Of a DNA stretch of 64,000 nucleotides, positions 34,714-42,733 are shown piece after piece (within the stretch, counting starts at the first letter, position 1; every line of letters starts with the position of its first letter). Position numbers and translations under genes: made by a program. The notes under the pieces are model-generated. The model ran no database searches. It was not told the DNA's origin and saw only the letters and a program-made list of their open reading frames with translations. The DNA is taken from the NCBI GenBank assembly GCA_019638115.1, contig JAHBUK010000003.1:1-64000 (forward strand). Reading direction: 5' to 3'. Source of the stretch: Flavobacteriales bacterium (lineage in GTDB: Bacteria > Bacteroidota > Bacteroidia > Flavobacteriales_F > PHOS-HE28).

Positions 34714-35649
34714 TCAAAACCCCCACCGCTCCCGATGCCTCGCCAAATTCTCAGGCGCGGGCCAGTGGCGCTTTTCTTGGGGCAGCAACAAGCGCTTCCC
34801 AGCAAAGGGCCGGATGGCATGGCTGCTGGCGTTCTCCAACAGATCGGCAGCCACAAGAACAGAGTGGTCTTCCGTGATGCTAATGAGGCCACGGTCGAAG
34901 GCCCGGTGCATGTTGGGGCACAATGCGATGCCGTTGCTGATCGTGTCGTCGAAGGAATCGGCCCACGGCACGATGTGGCAGGCATCGATCAGGTTCACCG
35001 CACGCCGGTTCTGCACGCGTAGGCCAGTGATCGCACAGCGGTGACCATACAGTTCCGGGATCTTGCGCTTGAAGGCAGCACCACGCAAGACTTGCTCTTC
35101 CTCCTCTTCCACTTGAATGCGCTGAAGCTGGCGTGCCACGTACGCTTCGGGGCTGTCGTGTACGATCTGCTGTTCGATCTCGCGCAAGTGGTCCGGCAAG
35201 GCATGCGGCAGAGCTTGGCCGTGGAAGTATTGGGCCATCAGCAACAGGCGGTCGGAAGCGCGGTATTCGGCAATACACCAACGCTTGTACACGTCATCGC
35301 GCAATGTGGCATAAGCCTCAAAGGCAATGAGGGCGCCCAAGCTCTTGATGTCGCGGCCGCGTGTAAGTCCATGCTCAAAGCCGGGCAGTGTGTGCAGCGT
35401 CCAGATGCCTGAGCGCTCGTTCTTCAGATGGAAGAAGGGCAGGTAGAAGCGTCGCTGGAATTTGTCGTCGTGTACCAGCGTATGCCAGTAGCCATTGAAA
35501 AGGTTGATCAGCTCGGCCGAGGGCTCGATACGGTTCTCGGTGATCAGCCCCTCATCGAATGCCTTGAGCACCGCCAGCAGCAGCACCGGCTTGTGTGGCG
35601 CGCGACCGTTGGCCCGATTGACCCGTAGATATTCCGGCAACCCCTTCAT
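34714..35649 (-). CDS. HNH endonuclease resembling type IV (phosphorothioate/5mC-dependent) enzymes
   Basis: Read as 311 aa from the ATG complementing 35647-35649 (MKGLPEYLRVNRANGRAPHK); the frame is open upstream but that part overlaps the divergent gene. The N-terminal domain (about 1-130), with APHKPVLLLAVLKAFDEG and FYLPFFHLKNE, resembles the sulfur-binding/reader domain of ScoMcrA-like type IV enzymes. The C-terminal HNH domain (about 195-265) has CAITGL, ACHIVPW, NGIALC and HRAFDRGLI. The family cleaves modified DNA. No dnd/ssp phosphorothioation genes are in the window, so it may target foreign modified DNA. The assignment of the reader domain is by memory of the family, not alignment. 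Confidence 0.7.
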   Translation of the reverse strand: MKGLPEYLRVNRANGRAPHKPVLLLAVLKAFDEGLITENRIEPSAELINLFNGYWHTLVHDDKFQRRFYLPFFHLKNERSGIWTLHTLPGFEHGLTRGRDIKSLGALIAFEAYATLRDDVYKRWCIAEYRASDRLLLMAQYFHGQALPHALPDHLREIEQQIVHDSPEAYVARQLQRIQVEEEEEQVLRGAAFKRKIPELYGHRCAITGLRVQNRRAVNLIDACHIVPWADSFDDTISNGIALCPNMHRAFDRGLISITEDHSVLVAADLLENASSHAIRPFAGKRLLLPQEKRHWPAPENLARHRERWGF

Positions 35650-35705
35650 TCCGCCCTCAAAGTACGGGGCCGCACCGAACTGCTCCGAGGTTGATCGCCC
35701 CCTCC

Positions 35706-35713
35706 TACCTTCA
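35706..35713 (+). promoter_or_regulatory. -7-like element for the DUF3667 gene
   Basis: TACCTTCA ends 6 nt before the ATG at 35720, another case of a very short predicted leader. Confidence 0.35.
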
Positions 35714-35719
35714 CCACCC

Positions 35720-36475
35720 ATGTCCCCCTGCACCAACTGTGGCCAGCCTTTCGAGAGCGCCTTCTGCCCTGCCTGCGGCCAGAAGCGCGTGCCACCCGGC
35801 ATCCGGCTGGGGCAGGTGCTGGGCCAGTTCGTGGGCGGGCTGTTCAACCTGGATGCGCCGCTGCCGCATACGCTGCGCAGCTTCTTCACCGGGCCGGGGC
35901 GGCTGACTCGCAGTTACGTGGCCGGGCAGCGCGCGGCCTACACACCGCCGGTGCGCCTGTTTTTGCTGGGCGTGGGCTTCTACTACCTGATGCGCTGGGT
36001 GCTGCAGTGGGACCCCGTGGATGCCGCGTTGCTGGATGCGGGTCTCAGCGAGGTGCCCGATACGCCGGCGATGCAGGTGAACCACTGGATGAGCCGCAAT
36101 GTGAACCTGCTGCTGCCCATCCTGATGATGATGCTGGCCAGCTTCGACCGGCTGCTGTTCCCGCGCACCACGCTCAACTGGACCGAGCGCCTGGTGCATT
36201 ACCTCTTCGCGGTGGGCACCTACCTCATCACCGCCACGCTGCTGATCCCGCTGTACCAGTTCTGGCCGGGCCTGCAACTGCTGGGCATGCTCACCATCTT
36301 CGGCATCCTCATCGCGGCCGCCATCGCGCTGCACCGCATCACCGTGTGGAACGTGGTGAAGGCGGTGGTGATGGTGCCGCTGACCTTCATGCTGTACGTG
36401 GTGTTGTGTACGGTGCTGGTGGCGCTGCTGCTGGGGGTACCGCTGGAAGCAGTGATCGGTAAGCCGCCTGCGTGA
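35720..36475 (+). CDS. DUF3667 zinc-ribbon membrane protein (1)
   Basis: A 251-aa protein. Residues 1-22 form a Cys4 zinc ribbon (CTNCGQPFESAFCPACGQKR: C4, C7, C16, C19). The next segment ends in YVAGQRAAYTPPVRLFLLGV, the family-typical lead into the membrane. About five hydrophobic segments follow to the C-terminus. DUF3667 is a Bacteroidota family with unknown function. A second member is at 43632. The ATG at 35720 is chosen because the ribbon starts there. Confidence 0.85.
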   Translation: MSPCTNCGQPFESAFCPACGQKRVPPGIRLGQVLGQFVGGLFNLDAPLPHTLRSFFTGPGRLTRSYVAGQRAAYTPPVRLFLLGVGFYYLMRWVLQWDPVDAALLDAGLSEVPDTPAMQVNHWMSRNVNLLLPILMMMLASFDRLLFPRTTLNWTERLVHYLFAVGTYLITATLLIPLYQFWPGLQLLGMLTIFGILIAAAIALHRITVWNVVKAVVMVPLTFMLYVVLCTVLVALLLGVPLEAVIGKPPA

Positions 36476-36641
36476 TGGGACGTGTCGCAGCCACATCCCG
36501 GAGCTGGACGTGACCTGGGTGAGCAGCATCGGGCAGGTGAAGGGTTTTGCGAAGGAAGGCCGTGCGCTGCCGTGGTGGGCGCTGCTGAAGGAGTGCGTGG
36601 CGGTGTATGGGCGGGAGTGAGGGTGTTGCATCATTCGTGCA

Positions 36642-36776
36642 ATGGCGTGGGGTATTGCAGCTTTTATGCAATGGGCGGTGACCGCTTTCCTGCTGATCAG
36701 CCTCTCGCTGGCCATGGTGGCCGTGTGCGTGCTGGTGCTGGTGGGTTTGTGGCGGGCGGGGAAGGTCGCGCAGTGA
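36642..36776 (+). CDS. Possible single-helix small membrane protein
   Basis: A 44-codon frame (MAWGIAAFMQWAVTAFLLIS at its start; a second ATG at 36666) encodes one clear transmembrane helix of about 25 residues followed by LWRAGKVAQ. Such short hydrophobic proteins can be transporter accessory subunits. The same reading phase is open upstream from 36456 to 36620 without a start codon and reads protein-like text (LDVTWVSSIGQVKG, ALPWWALLKECV), perhaps the tail of a decayed gene. No neighbour supports a function. Confidence 0.3.
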   Translation: MAWGIAAFMQWAVTAFLLISLSLAMVAVCVLVLVGLWRAGKVAQ

Positions 36777-36844
36777 AGACCGCTTCGAGGAACCAGAGAT
36801 CGGAATGGGTACACGCCCTGCGGGCGAGCCATGCTTGTTGTATT

Positions 36845-36964
36845 GAACCACGGATGCACACGGATACACACGGATGGGCGCAGTGCACGGGGTCATGAGC
36901 AAGTAGGATGGACCGGCCTTCTTCGGGGATCTTATCCGTGTCCATCCGTGTGCATCCGTGGTTC
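36845..36964. repeat. Palindrome built from CACGGATGCA decamers
   Basis: 36845-36865 is perfectly complementary to 36944-36964 over 21 nt. The left arm continues as CACGGATGCA, CACGGATACA, CACGGATGGG; the right arm has three ATCCGTG words. The loop between is about 60-70 nt and unrelated. Lies in the 600-nt gap between the DUF3667 and porin-like genes. I have seen the ATCCGTGTGCATCCGTGG word in unrelated bacterial genomes, but no mechanism is known to me. Confidence 0.85.
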
Positions 36965-37076
36965 CGTCTTGCTCCCCGAAGCGCCACTTGGCGCTGAGAT
37001 CCGATCACAGTGAAGTCATGCCGAACGCCGACTCCTTCACGCCGTTTTAACACCACAGGCGCGATCTTCGCGCCCC

Positions 37077-38363
37077 ATGCGCTGGCTCCTCCTCCTTTCC
37101 ACCCTGCTGCCCCTGGCCCTTGTGGCCCAGGAGCCCGACACTACACGCCGCGAAGGGGCCATCGAAAAGCTCACCTACCAGCAGCAGCCCGGCCTGGCCA
37201 TGGCGGCCAGCAAGATCTTCTTCAGCGAGCGGCGCTGGAGCATCAGCGGTTTCGGCGAGGTGAACTACGTACACTACCGCGGCACCAAAAGCACCGATGT
37301 GGGCGACATCGAGCTCTACTACACCGACCTGTACCGCTCGGCCACCTTCTTCGGCTACCGCTTCAGCGACAAGGTGATCTGGAACAGCGAGTTCCAGATC
37401 GAGCTGCTGCGCGACGGGCCGCGCGAGTACCACACCGAGATCATCTTCGAGGCCTTCGTGGACGTGCTGCTGCACCCGAAGTTCAACACGCGTGTGGGCT
37501 GGTTCCCGCTCTTCATCGGCTACGTGAACAACAACGACGAACCGGTCATGTTCTACTCGGTGAACCGCTCGGAGGTGGAGCGGATCATTGTGCCCAGCAG
37601 CTGGATCGATCCCGGGGTGCAGGTGTACGGCACCTTGCGGAAGGGACTCAGCTACGGCCTGGGTTTCACGCACGGCTTGGACAGTCGCGACTTCATCGGT
37701 GCCACGTGGATCCGCCAGGGACGCGGAGAGTTCAACTTCGGGCCGAAGGGCATGGGCTTCCACGGGCAGTTGCAGTACCAGCTGAACGAACGGCTCAGCG
37801 GCGCCACGGGCATGTACTACGGCTTCAGCGGGCAGGGTAACGTGCTGCCCGAAGGCGGCACCTACGACGCCCCCGTGGGCCTCTACACCAGCTTCCTGAA
37901 ATGGGAGAAGGGTCGTACGCGTGTCGTTACGCTCGGCGCCTACGGCACACTGGGCGATACACCGGCCATCGAGCGGATCACCGCAGCGGACAACGGCAAC
38001 GGCCAGGTGCTGGGCCGCGAGACATACGGCGCGCTCTTCGAGGTGGGGCACGATCTGCTGCCGCTCTTCCGCAAGGCACCGCGGGATACCACCGAACGAC
38101 GGCTATGGGACCCCCGCCACCAGAAGCTGCCCGTGTTCGTGCGCTACGAGCGGCTGGACACGCACCTTTCGCTGGACCGCACACTGGCCGGCCTGCCGGT
38201 GCGGCGAAGTGACCTGGACATCGTCACCTTCGGCCTCAACTTCAACATGCGCGAGAACATCGTGCTGAAGGCCAACTACCAGTGGCGCAACAACCGAAGC
38301 AAGGACGTGACGGACCCACGTGAGCCGGACTTCGTGGAGCTGGGGATCGGGTTCATTTATTGA
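37077..38363 (+). CDS. Outer-membrane porin-like beta-barrel protein
   Basis: A 428-aa protein with a signal peptide (MRWLLLLSTLLPLALVAQEP). The rest is a series of alternating amphipathic strands with aromatic ends (WSISGFGEVNYVHY, SATFFGYRFSDKVIWNSEFQ, GFHGQLQYQLNERLSGATG). The protein ends in FVELGIGFIY with a terminal aromatic residue, typical of outer-membrane barrels. The layout resembles phosphate-selective porins (OprO/P-like) in Bacteroidota. No plug or TonB box. The transported solute is unknown. Preceded by a GATCTTCG -7-like element right before the ATG. Confidence 0.75.
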   Translation: MRWLLLLSTLLPLALVAQEPDTTRREGAIEKLTYQQQPGLAMAASKIFFSERRWSISGFGEVNYVHYRGTKSTDVGDIELYYTDLYRSATFFGYRFSDKVIWNSEFQIELLRDGPREYHTEIIFEAFVDVLLHPKFNTRVGWFPLFIGYVNNNDEPVMFYSVNRSEVERIIVPSSWIDPGVQVYGTLRKGLSYGLGFTHGLDSRDFIGATWIRQGRGEFNFGPKGMGFHGQLQYQLNERLSGATGMYYGFSGQGNVLPEGGTYDAPVGLYTSFLKWEKGRTRVVTLGAYGTLGDTPAIERITAADNGNGQVLGRETYGALFEVGHDLLPLFRKAPRDTTERRLWDPRHQKLPVFVRYERLDTHLSLDRTLAGLPVRRSDLDIVTFGLNFNMRENIVLKANYQWRNNRSKDVTDPREPDFVELGIGFIY

Positions 38364-38406
38364 GGGGGGTGAGGGTTGTTGCTTCGCTTTGCTCGCAATG
38401 ACCGGG

Positions 38407-38463
38407 TTGGGCCGGTTTCGTTAATGGATATATATTTGCAATTCATGAATCGTGAATCATGAA
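38407..38463 (+). promoter_or_regulatory. Promoter and operator of the HTH/nucleotidyltransferase pair
   Basis: TTG at 38407-38409 and TATATTTG at 38431-38438 are separated by 21 nt, an exact match to the Bacteroidetes promoter. Just downstream a dyad TTCATGA (38442-38448) and TCATGAA (38457-38463) overlaps the start codon at 38459, with an extra GAATC/TGAATC echo in its centre. This is a good place for autorepression by the first gene product. Confidence 0.6.
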
Positions 38464-38974
38464 GAGTTCTGGTGAAATGCGCCCTCAGGATATTGCGGTA
38501 CTCCTGAAGATCATCGCACTGGGCGATGCACATTGGCTGGCGAAGGACCTGGCTGCTTCGCTTCGGTTGAGCCCGGCGGAGGTGAGCTATTCGCTCTCGC
38601 GATCGGCATTCGCGGGGCTGCTGGACGGCAGTAAACGCAAGGTGATGCGCGCAGCACTTCATGAACTGCTCCGATACGGGTCGCCGTATGTATACCCGGT
38701 GCGGCCAGGAGGTATGGTGCGCGGCGTACCCACCGCACATTCGGCGCCCCCGCTGCGCGACAGGTTCCTGAGCGACACAGCTTATGTGTGGCCATCAGAA
38801 AAAGGCACCGTGCAGGGCCAGGCCATTGAGCCGCTTTACCCCGGTGCACCGGAAGCCGCAATGGAGGACGAGCGACTACATGCCATGCTCGCCTTGGTGG
38901 ATGCCATGCGAGTGGGGCGTACACGTGAGCGGACCGAAGCGGCCAAGGAGTTGGCGAAGCTGTTCAAAGGATGA
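38459..38974 (+). CDS. HTH-type regulator, putative antitoxin of a nucleotidyltransferase module
   Basis: A 171-aa protein. Residues about 8-55 fit a winged helix (MRPQDIAVLLKIIALGDAHW, then LAASLRLSPAEVSYSLSRSA). The rest contains a linker and a C-terminal helix (ERTEAAKELAKLFKG). Its stop overlaps the nucleotidyltransferase start by 4 nt, the arrangement of AbiEi/AbiEii-type pairs. By analogy it would repress the operon and neutralise the toxin. It has its own promoter with a dyad at the start codon. Antitoxin function is inference; a plain regulator is the alternative. Confidence 0.65.
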   Translation: MKSSGEMRPQDIAVLLKIIALGDAHWLAKDLAASLRLSPAEVSYSLSRSAFAGLLDGSKRKVMRAALHELLRYGSPYVYPVRPGGMVRGVPTAHSAPPLRDRFLSDTAYVWPSEKGTVQGQAIEPLYPGAPEAAMEDERLHAMLALVDAMRVGRTRERTEAAKELAKLFKG

Positions 38975-39657
38975 GCGATCCGGTGAACATACAGGCCGTA
39001 CAGCTCGTGTCGAACGGCTTGAAGGACCTTCGCACACAAGTGGTGTTCGTGGGCGGCGCCATCGTGAGCCTGTACGCGGACGATCCCGGTGCGGACGTTC
39101 CCCGTCCCACGGCCGATATCGATCTGGTCATCCAGGTGACCGGTTATGGCGCTTATGCACGGTTGGAAGAGCGCCTGGCCGAGCTTGGCTTCCATCATTC
39201 CCCCGAGGACCTGATCAATTGCCGCTATCGGCATCATGGGGTGCTTGTGGACATCATGCCCACCGATGTTCCCGCGATGGGACCTACCAATCGATGGTAT
39301 GTTCCCGGTATCGCACATGCACAGCAGGTGACCTTGCCGGATGGGGGCATGATCAGCATGCTTACCGCGCCTTACTTCTTCGGCACCAAGCTCGAAGCGC
39401 ACTGCAGCCGTGGCGGTGACCGGCGTTTAAGCAAGGACTTCGAGGATATCGTGTATCTACTCGACAGTAGGCTTCGCTTGGTCGAAGAGATCATGTCCGC
39501 ACCGGAGGACATTCGGACCTACCTCCGCACGGAAGCGAAGAATCTGCTCGCCGCTCGTGACCTCGCCGAAGCCATGGAGGGCCACTTGCATCCGACTGTG
39601 GCCAGTAAGCGGGTGGGTATCCTTCTGGGGAAGTTGAAGCGGATCGCCGGTCAATAG
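38971..39657 (+). CDS. Nucleotidyltransferase, AbiEii/MenT-like toxin candidate
   Basis: A 228-aa protein of the DUF1814/AbiEii-like nucleotidyltransferase superfamily. The diagnostic G-G at 28-29 (VFVGGAIVSLY) and T-x-D-I-D at 47-51 (PTADIDLVI) form the NTP-binding and metal site. A Lys in FFGTKLEAHCSRG and SKDFEDIVYLLD match the family pattern (K..A...R....KD..D). Such toxins add nucleotides to tRNA or bind GTP to stop growth or phage. The partner gene overlaps by 4 nt. Good family assignment, unproven toxicity. Confidence 0.75.
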   Translation: MSDPVNIQAVQLVSNGLKDLRTQVVFVGGAIVSLYADDPGADVPRPTADIDLVIQVTGYGAYARLEERLAELGFHHSPEDLINCRYRHHGVLVDIMPTDVPAMGPTNRWYVPGIAHAQQVTLPDGGMISMLTAPYFFGTKLEAHCSRGGDRRLSKDFEDIVYLLDSRLRLVEEIMSAPEDIRTYLRTEAKNLLAARDLAEAMEGHLHPTVASKRVGILLGKLKRIAGQ

Positions 39658-39677
39658 AGCAGGATCGGACCTACCTC

Positions 39678-40697
39678 ATGCCTGCGGTCTCCATCCTCCT
39701 TCCCTACCACAACGCCGCTGCGACGATCGATGGCGCAGTGGCGAGCATGGCTGCACAATCCTTCACGCACTGGGAGCTCCTGCTGATCGACAACACCGGG
39801 TCGAGCCCGGTGCAGGTGCCACCTGACGAGAGCCGTTCCATCGCGCAACGCTGGGCCGATCGCGATCCACGGATCACCCTGCTGCATGAGCCGCGCATCG
39901 GTATCGCGCACGCATTGAACACCGGACTCGCTCATGCGACGGGCAATTACATCGCCCGCATGGACGCCGATGACATGAGCCACCCCGAACGCCTCGCGAA
40001 ACAGGTGGCCTACCTGGATGCGCATCCGGAGATCGGTGTGCTGAGCACGCGCACGGCCTTCGCGAGCAGCATGCAAGAGAGCCGCGGCATGCAGGCCTTT
40101 GTGGACTGGCAGAACGCCATCCTTACCCCGCACGCGCACTACGTGAAGCGCTTCGTGGACGCGCCGATCGCACACCCCACGGTGATGTTCCGCCGCGAAC
40201 TGGTGGATCAGCACGGCGGCTACGATACCGGCCCGCTGCCCGAGGACCACGAGCTGTGGTTGCGCTGGATGGATGCCGGTGTGCGCTTCGCGAAGCTGCC
40301 CGAGGAACTGCTCACCTGGAATGATCACGCCGGCCGCCTGAGTCGCACGCACCCCAACTACAGCGTGGACGCCTTCTTCACCACCAAGGCGAAGTGGCTG
40401 GCGCGGTGGATGAAGCGCAGCTTGAACGGCCGGCCGGTGATCATCGCGGGCACCAGCACCCTCTGCCGCGATCGTGCCGCCAAGCTGGAGGCCGAGGGGA
40501 TCACGATCAGTGCCTTTACCGATGTGAAAGCGCGTGAGGTGCCGGGCTACGCGTTCATCCCGCACGAGCAGTTGCTACCAGTGGGTGAGGCGTTCATCGT
40601 GTCGTTCATCAGCCAGCGCGGCACGGGTGATCGGATCGCGGAGTTCCTGGCTTCGCGGGGCTTGGTGGAGGGAGTGGACTTCGTGCTGGCGGCTTAA
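39678..40697 (+). CDS. GT2 glycosyltransferase with extra C-terminal Rossmann-like domain
   Basis: A 339-aa family 2 glycosyltransferase: VSILLPYHNAAATIDGAV at the start, WELLLIDNTGS in place of the DDGS motif (D38 then N), the DxD-type MDADD at 95-99 and an EDHELWLRW acceptor-side motif near 190. Residues about 252-339 form a second, Rossmann-like unit (RPVIIAGTSTLCRDRAAKL, ISAFTDVKAREVPGYAFI, IVSFISQRGTGDRI) resembling the N-terminal domain of PglD-type sugar acetyltransferases. This fusion is not usual for GT2. No membrane anchor. Target glycan unknown. Confidence 0.8.
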   Translation: MPAVSILLPYHNAAATIDGAVASMAAQSFTHWELLLIDNTGSSPVQVPPDESRSIAQRWADRDPRITLLHEPRIGIAHALNTGLAHATGNYIARMDADDMSHPERLAKQVAYLDAHPEIGVLSTRTAFASSMQESRGMQAFVDWQNAILTPHAHYVKRFVDAPIAHPTVMFRRELVDQHGGYDTGPLPEDHELWLRWMDAGVRFAKLPEELLTWNDHAGRLSRTHPNYSVDAFFTTKAKWLARWMKRSLNGRPVIIAGTSTLCRDRAAKLEAEGITISAFTDVKAREVPGYAFIPHEQLLPVGEAFIVSFISQRGTGDRIAEFLASRGLVEGVDFVLAA

Positions 40698-40723
40698 GTG
40701 GTCGCGGAGCGCGAATGACCGGG

Positions 40724-40773
40724 CGAACTACTAAGTTCTACTAGTTCCTACTAATTCAGTAGTGAATTAGTAG
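40724..40773. terminator. Palindrome of CTACTAATTC-like decamers between convergent genes
   Basis: CTACTAATTCA at 40748-40758 and TGAATTAGTAG at 40763-40773 form a perfect 11-bp stem with a 4-nt loop. The left side continues as CTACTAAGTT, CTACTAGTTC, CTACTAATTC, a period of 10. It lies between the converging ends of the GT2 and LytTR genes, so a bidirectional terminator is likely. Confidence 0.65.
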
Positions 40774-40792
40774 TTGGCGTTCTTGCATGTGT

Positions 40793-41491
40793 TCAACGCC
40801 CAAGCACCGCCCGGAAGCGCTTCGCATAGCTGTCACTGATGGGCAGATGCGCATCGGCCAGCACCACATGGTCGCGCTCCACACGCTGGATCGCCTTGAG
40901 CGCCACGATGTGCGAGCGGTGGATGCGGCAGTAGCGCTCGGCGGGTAGGCGTTGCTCCAGGTCGCGCAAATGCTCAAGGCTGAGGATGCGCCCTTTGCTG
41001 CGCGTATGCACCGCCACGTAATCGCGCATGGCGGAGATGTGCGTGACCTCATCGTGGTCGATGCGCAAGACCTCGTGGCCGCTTTTCAGGAAAAAATGGT
41101 CCGCACTGGGCGCGGCCGAAGGAGCGGTTCTGCGCGCACGAAGTTTCTCCACGGCTGCCACGAAGCGCTCGTAACGCACGGGCTTCAGCAGGTAGTCCAC
41201 CACGTCCAGCTCGAAGCCGTCTATGGCATGTTCGCTGTAGGCCGAGGTGACGATGAAGGATGTTCTGCCCTGCGCGAGTTTGATCAGTTGCAGGCCCGTG
41301 AGCTCCGGCATGCGGATGTCCGTGAACACAAGGTCGATGCCGCCATCCTCCAACTTGCGGAAGGCCGCGATGGGGTCCGTGCATCCCGCTACCAGCACCA
41401 GCCCCGGCGTGCGGCGCACATGCTCGCCGATCACTTCCACCGCGAGCGGCTCATCGTCCACCACCAAACAGCGCAAGGGCTCCGTGCTCAT
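40793..41491 (-). CDS. LytTR-family response regulator
   Basis: A 232-aa regulator. The receiver domain (1-115) has the acidic pair D12-D13, phospho-acceptor D58 in LVFTDIRMPE, and FIVTSAYSE with the conserved Ser. The C-terminal LytTR DNA-binding domain (about 135-232) shows ITHISAMRDYVAVHT and RIHRSHIVALKAIQRVER. LytTR regulators bind two direct repeats and often control cell-surface or export genes. Its start overlaps the histidine kinase stop by 4 nt, so the pair is a two-component system. Confidence 0.93.
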   Translation of the reverse strand: MSTEPLRCLVVDDEPLAVEVIGEHVRRTPGLVLVAGCTDPIAAFRKLEDGGIDLVFTDIRMPELTGLQLIKLAQGRTSFIVTSAYSEHAIDGFELDVVDYLLKPVRYERFVAAVEKLRARRTAPSAAPSADHFFLKSGHEVLRIDHDEVTHISAMRDYVAVHTRSKGRILSLEHLRDLEQRLPAERYCRIHRSHIVALKAIQRVERDHVVLADAHLPISDSYAKRFRAVLGR

Positions 41492-42549
41492 GCTGTGGGC
41501 AGTTCAAGGGTGGCCGTGTAGCGCTGCTCTTCCCGTGCGAAACGCACCGTGGCGCAATCGCCGTAGAGCAGTGCGAGCCTGCGCGCAAGGTTGTGGTTGC
41601 CCGTGGCGGGCGATCCATCGGGTGTATGCCTTCCGATGCGGTTGGTGCAGTTGATGCGCAAGCGTGCACCATTGCGTGTGATGGAAAGTGCAAGGGGCTC
41701 TTCCGCAGCGCAAGGGTCTCCATGCTTGAAGGCGTTCTCCACCAGCGGGAGCAGCAGGAAGGCCGGCACAGCGATCTCTTGGCAATGAGCTTCGACGGTG
41801 ATGCGCGTGTTCAGTGGGCGATCATAACGCAAGGCTTGTAGTGCGATGTAGCGCTCCACTTCTTCCAGTTCGGCCCCCAGCGCAACGGTCTCAACCTGGT
41901 GTTTCGCGATGTAGCGCATCAGGTCGGAGAGGTCCATGAGCGCGGGGCCGAGGTCGGTTCCGGGACGCTGCGACAAGGCGTAGAGGTTGTTGAGCGTGTT
42001 GTAGAGGAAGTGCGGCGCCATGCGAGCGCGCAGCATGTCCAGTTCGCTGAGGCGTTCGCGATAGGCCAGCTCCGTGCGCTGCTGGTGCTGCATCAGGTGT
42101 TGCTCTGCCAAATGCACCAAGGTGGCGAAGGCGATGGGCAACAAGGCATAGAGGATGTTGTCCAGCGCAAAGGAGAGCAGGCTTACACCTGGCGCATAGT
42201 TGGCCTGCTCGCCAATAGCGGGCATCAGCCATTGGTCACCGGCCCAGCGCAACAGGATGAAGAGCGCCATGCAGGCCATTGCCCCGGCGATAAGGTATCG
42301 CACGGATCGCTCCCCCTTCGCACGGCGCAACACCAGCACGAACATGGCCATGGCCGTGAGCGCGTGGTAGCTCGCAAAGAGCAGCGGATAGGGCCTGAAG
42401 AGGAATTCGGCTTCGCCTGTCCGAACCCACCAGATCGCGTTGTTGCCGTAGCCCATCACCAAGCCGAAGGCAATGTGCAGCAACAGCCACGCTCCCGTGC
42501 GGAAACGTCCGTCGGGCAGGAAGAGCGGAGGGCGTGTGGTGGTGGACAT
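41488..42549 (-). CDS. LytS-type sensor histidine kinase
   Basis: A 353-aa membrane kinase. About four hydrophobic segments within residues 15-155 form a sensor of unknown ligand. The His_kinase domain has MAPHFLYNTLNNLYALSQRP with the phospho-acceptor His, and the C-terminal ATP lobe has LLLPLVENAFKHG (N box) and GNHNLARRLALLYG (G box). Coupled to the response regulator by a 4-nt overlap. The stimulus cannot be predicted. Confidence 0.92.
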   Translation of the reverse strand: MSTTTRPPLFLPDGRFRTGAWLLLHIAFGLVMGYGNNAIWWVRTGEAEFLFRPYPLLFASYHALTAMAMFVLVLRRAKGERSVRYLIAGAMACMALFILLRWAGDQWLMPAIGEQANYAPGVSLLSFALDNILYALLPIAFATLVHLAEQHLMQHQQRTELAYRERLSELDMLRARMAPHFLYNTLNNLYALSQRPGTDLGPALMDLSDLMRYIAKHQVETVALGAELEEVERYIALQALRYDRPLNTRITVEAHCQEIAVPAFLLLPLVENAFKHGDPCAAEEPLALSITRNGARLRINCTNRIGRHTPDGSPATGNHNLARRLALLYGDCATVRFAREEQRYTATLELPTA

Positions 42550-42733
42550 GCGGCATCGAAACTACCGGTGTGCGCGGTTCATGCGCTGTGCGATCGGCGG
42601 ATCGCCCCCTTCGCTCTGCGAACGCCCCGCCGTGCTTTCAAGGTCGTTCGCCGATCTAAGTGCCCAGCTGCCGATCGTTCTCCCGTGTGCCAGTAGTAAC
42701 GCGATAGCCTTGCATCGACCAACACCGATCATC

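Noticed and set aside
35651..35889. Upstream extension of the second HNH gene
   Set aside because: Overlaps the divergent DUF3667 start and lacks domain character; the start at 35649 matches the family.
36697..37056. A 119-codon minus-strand frame across the CACGGATGCA palindrome
   Set aside because: Its translation is largely the repeat itself; no start context or motif.
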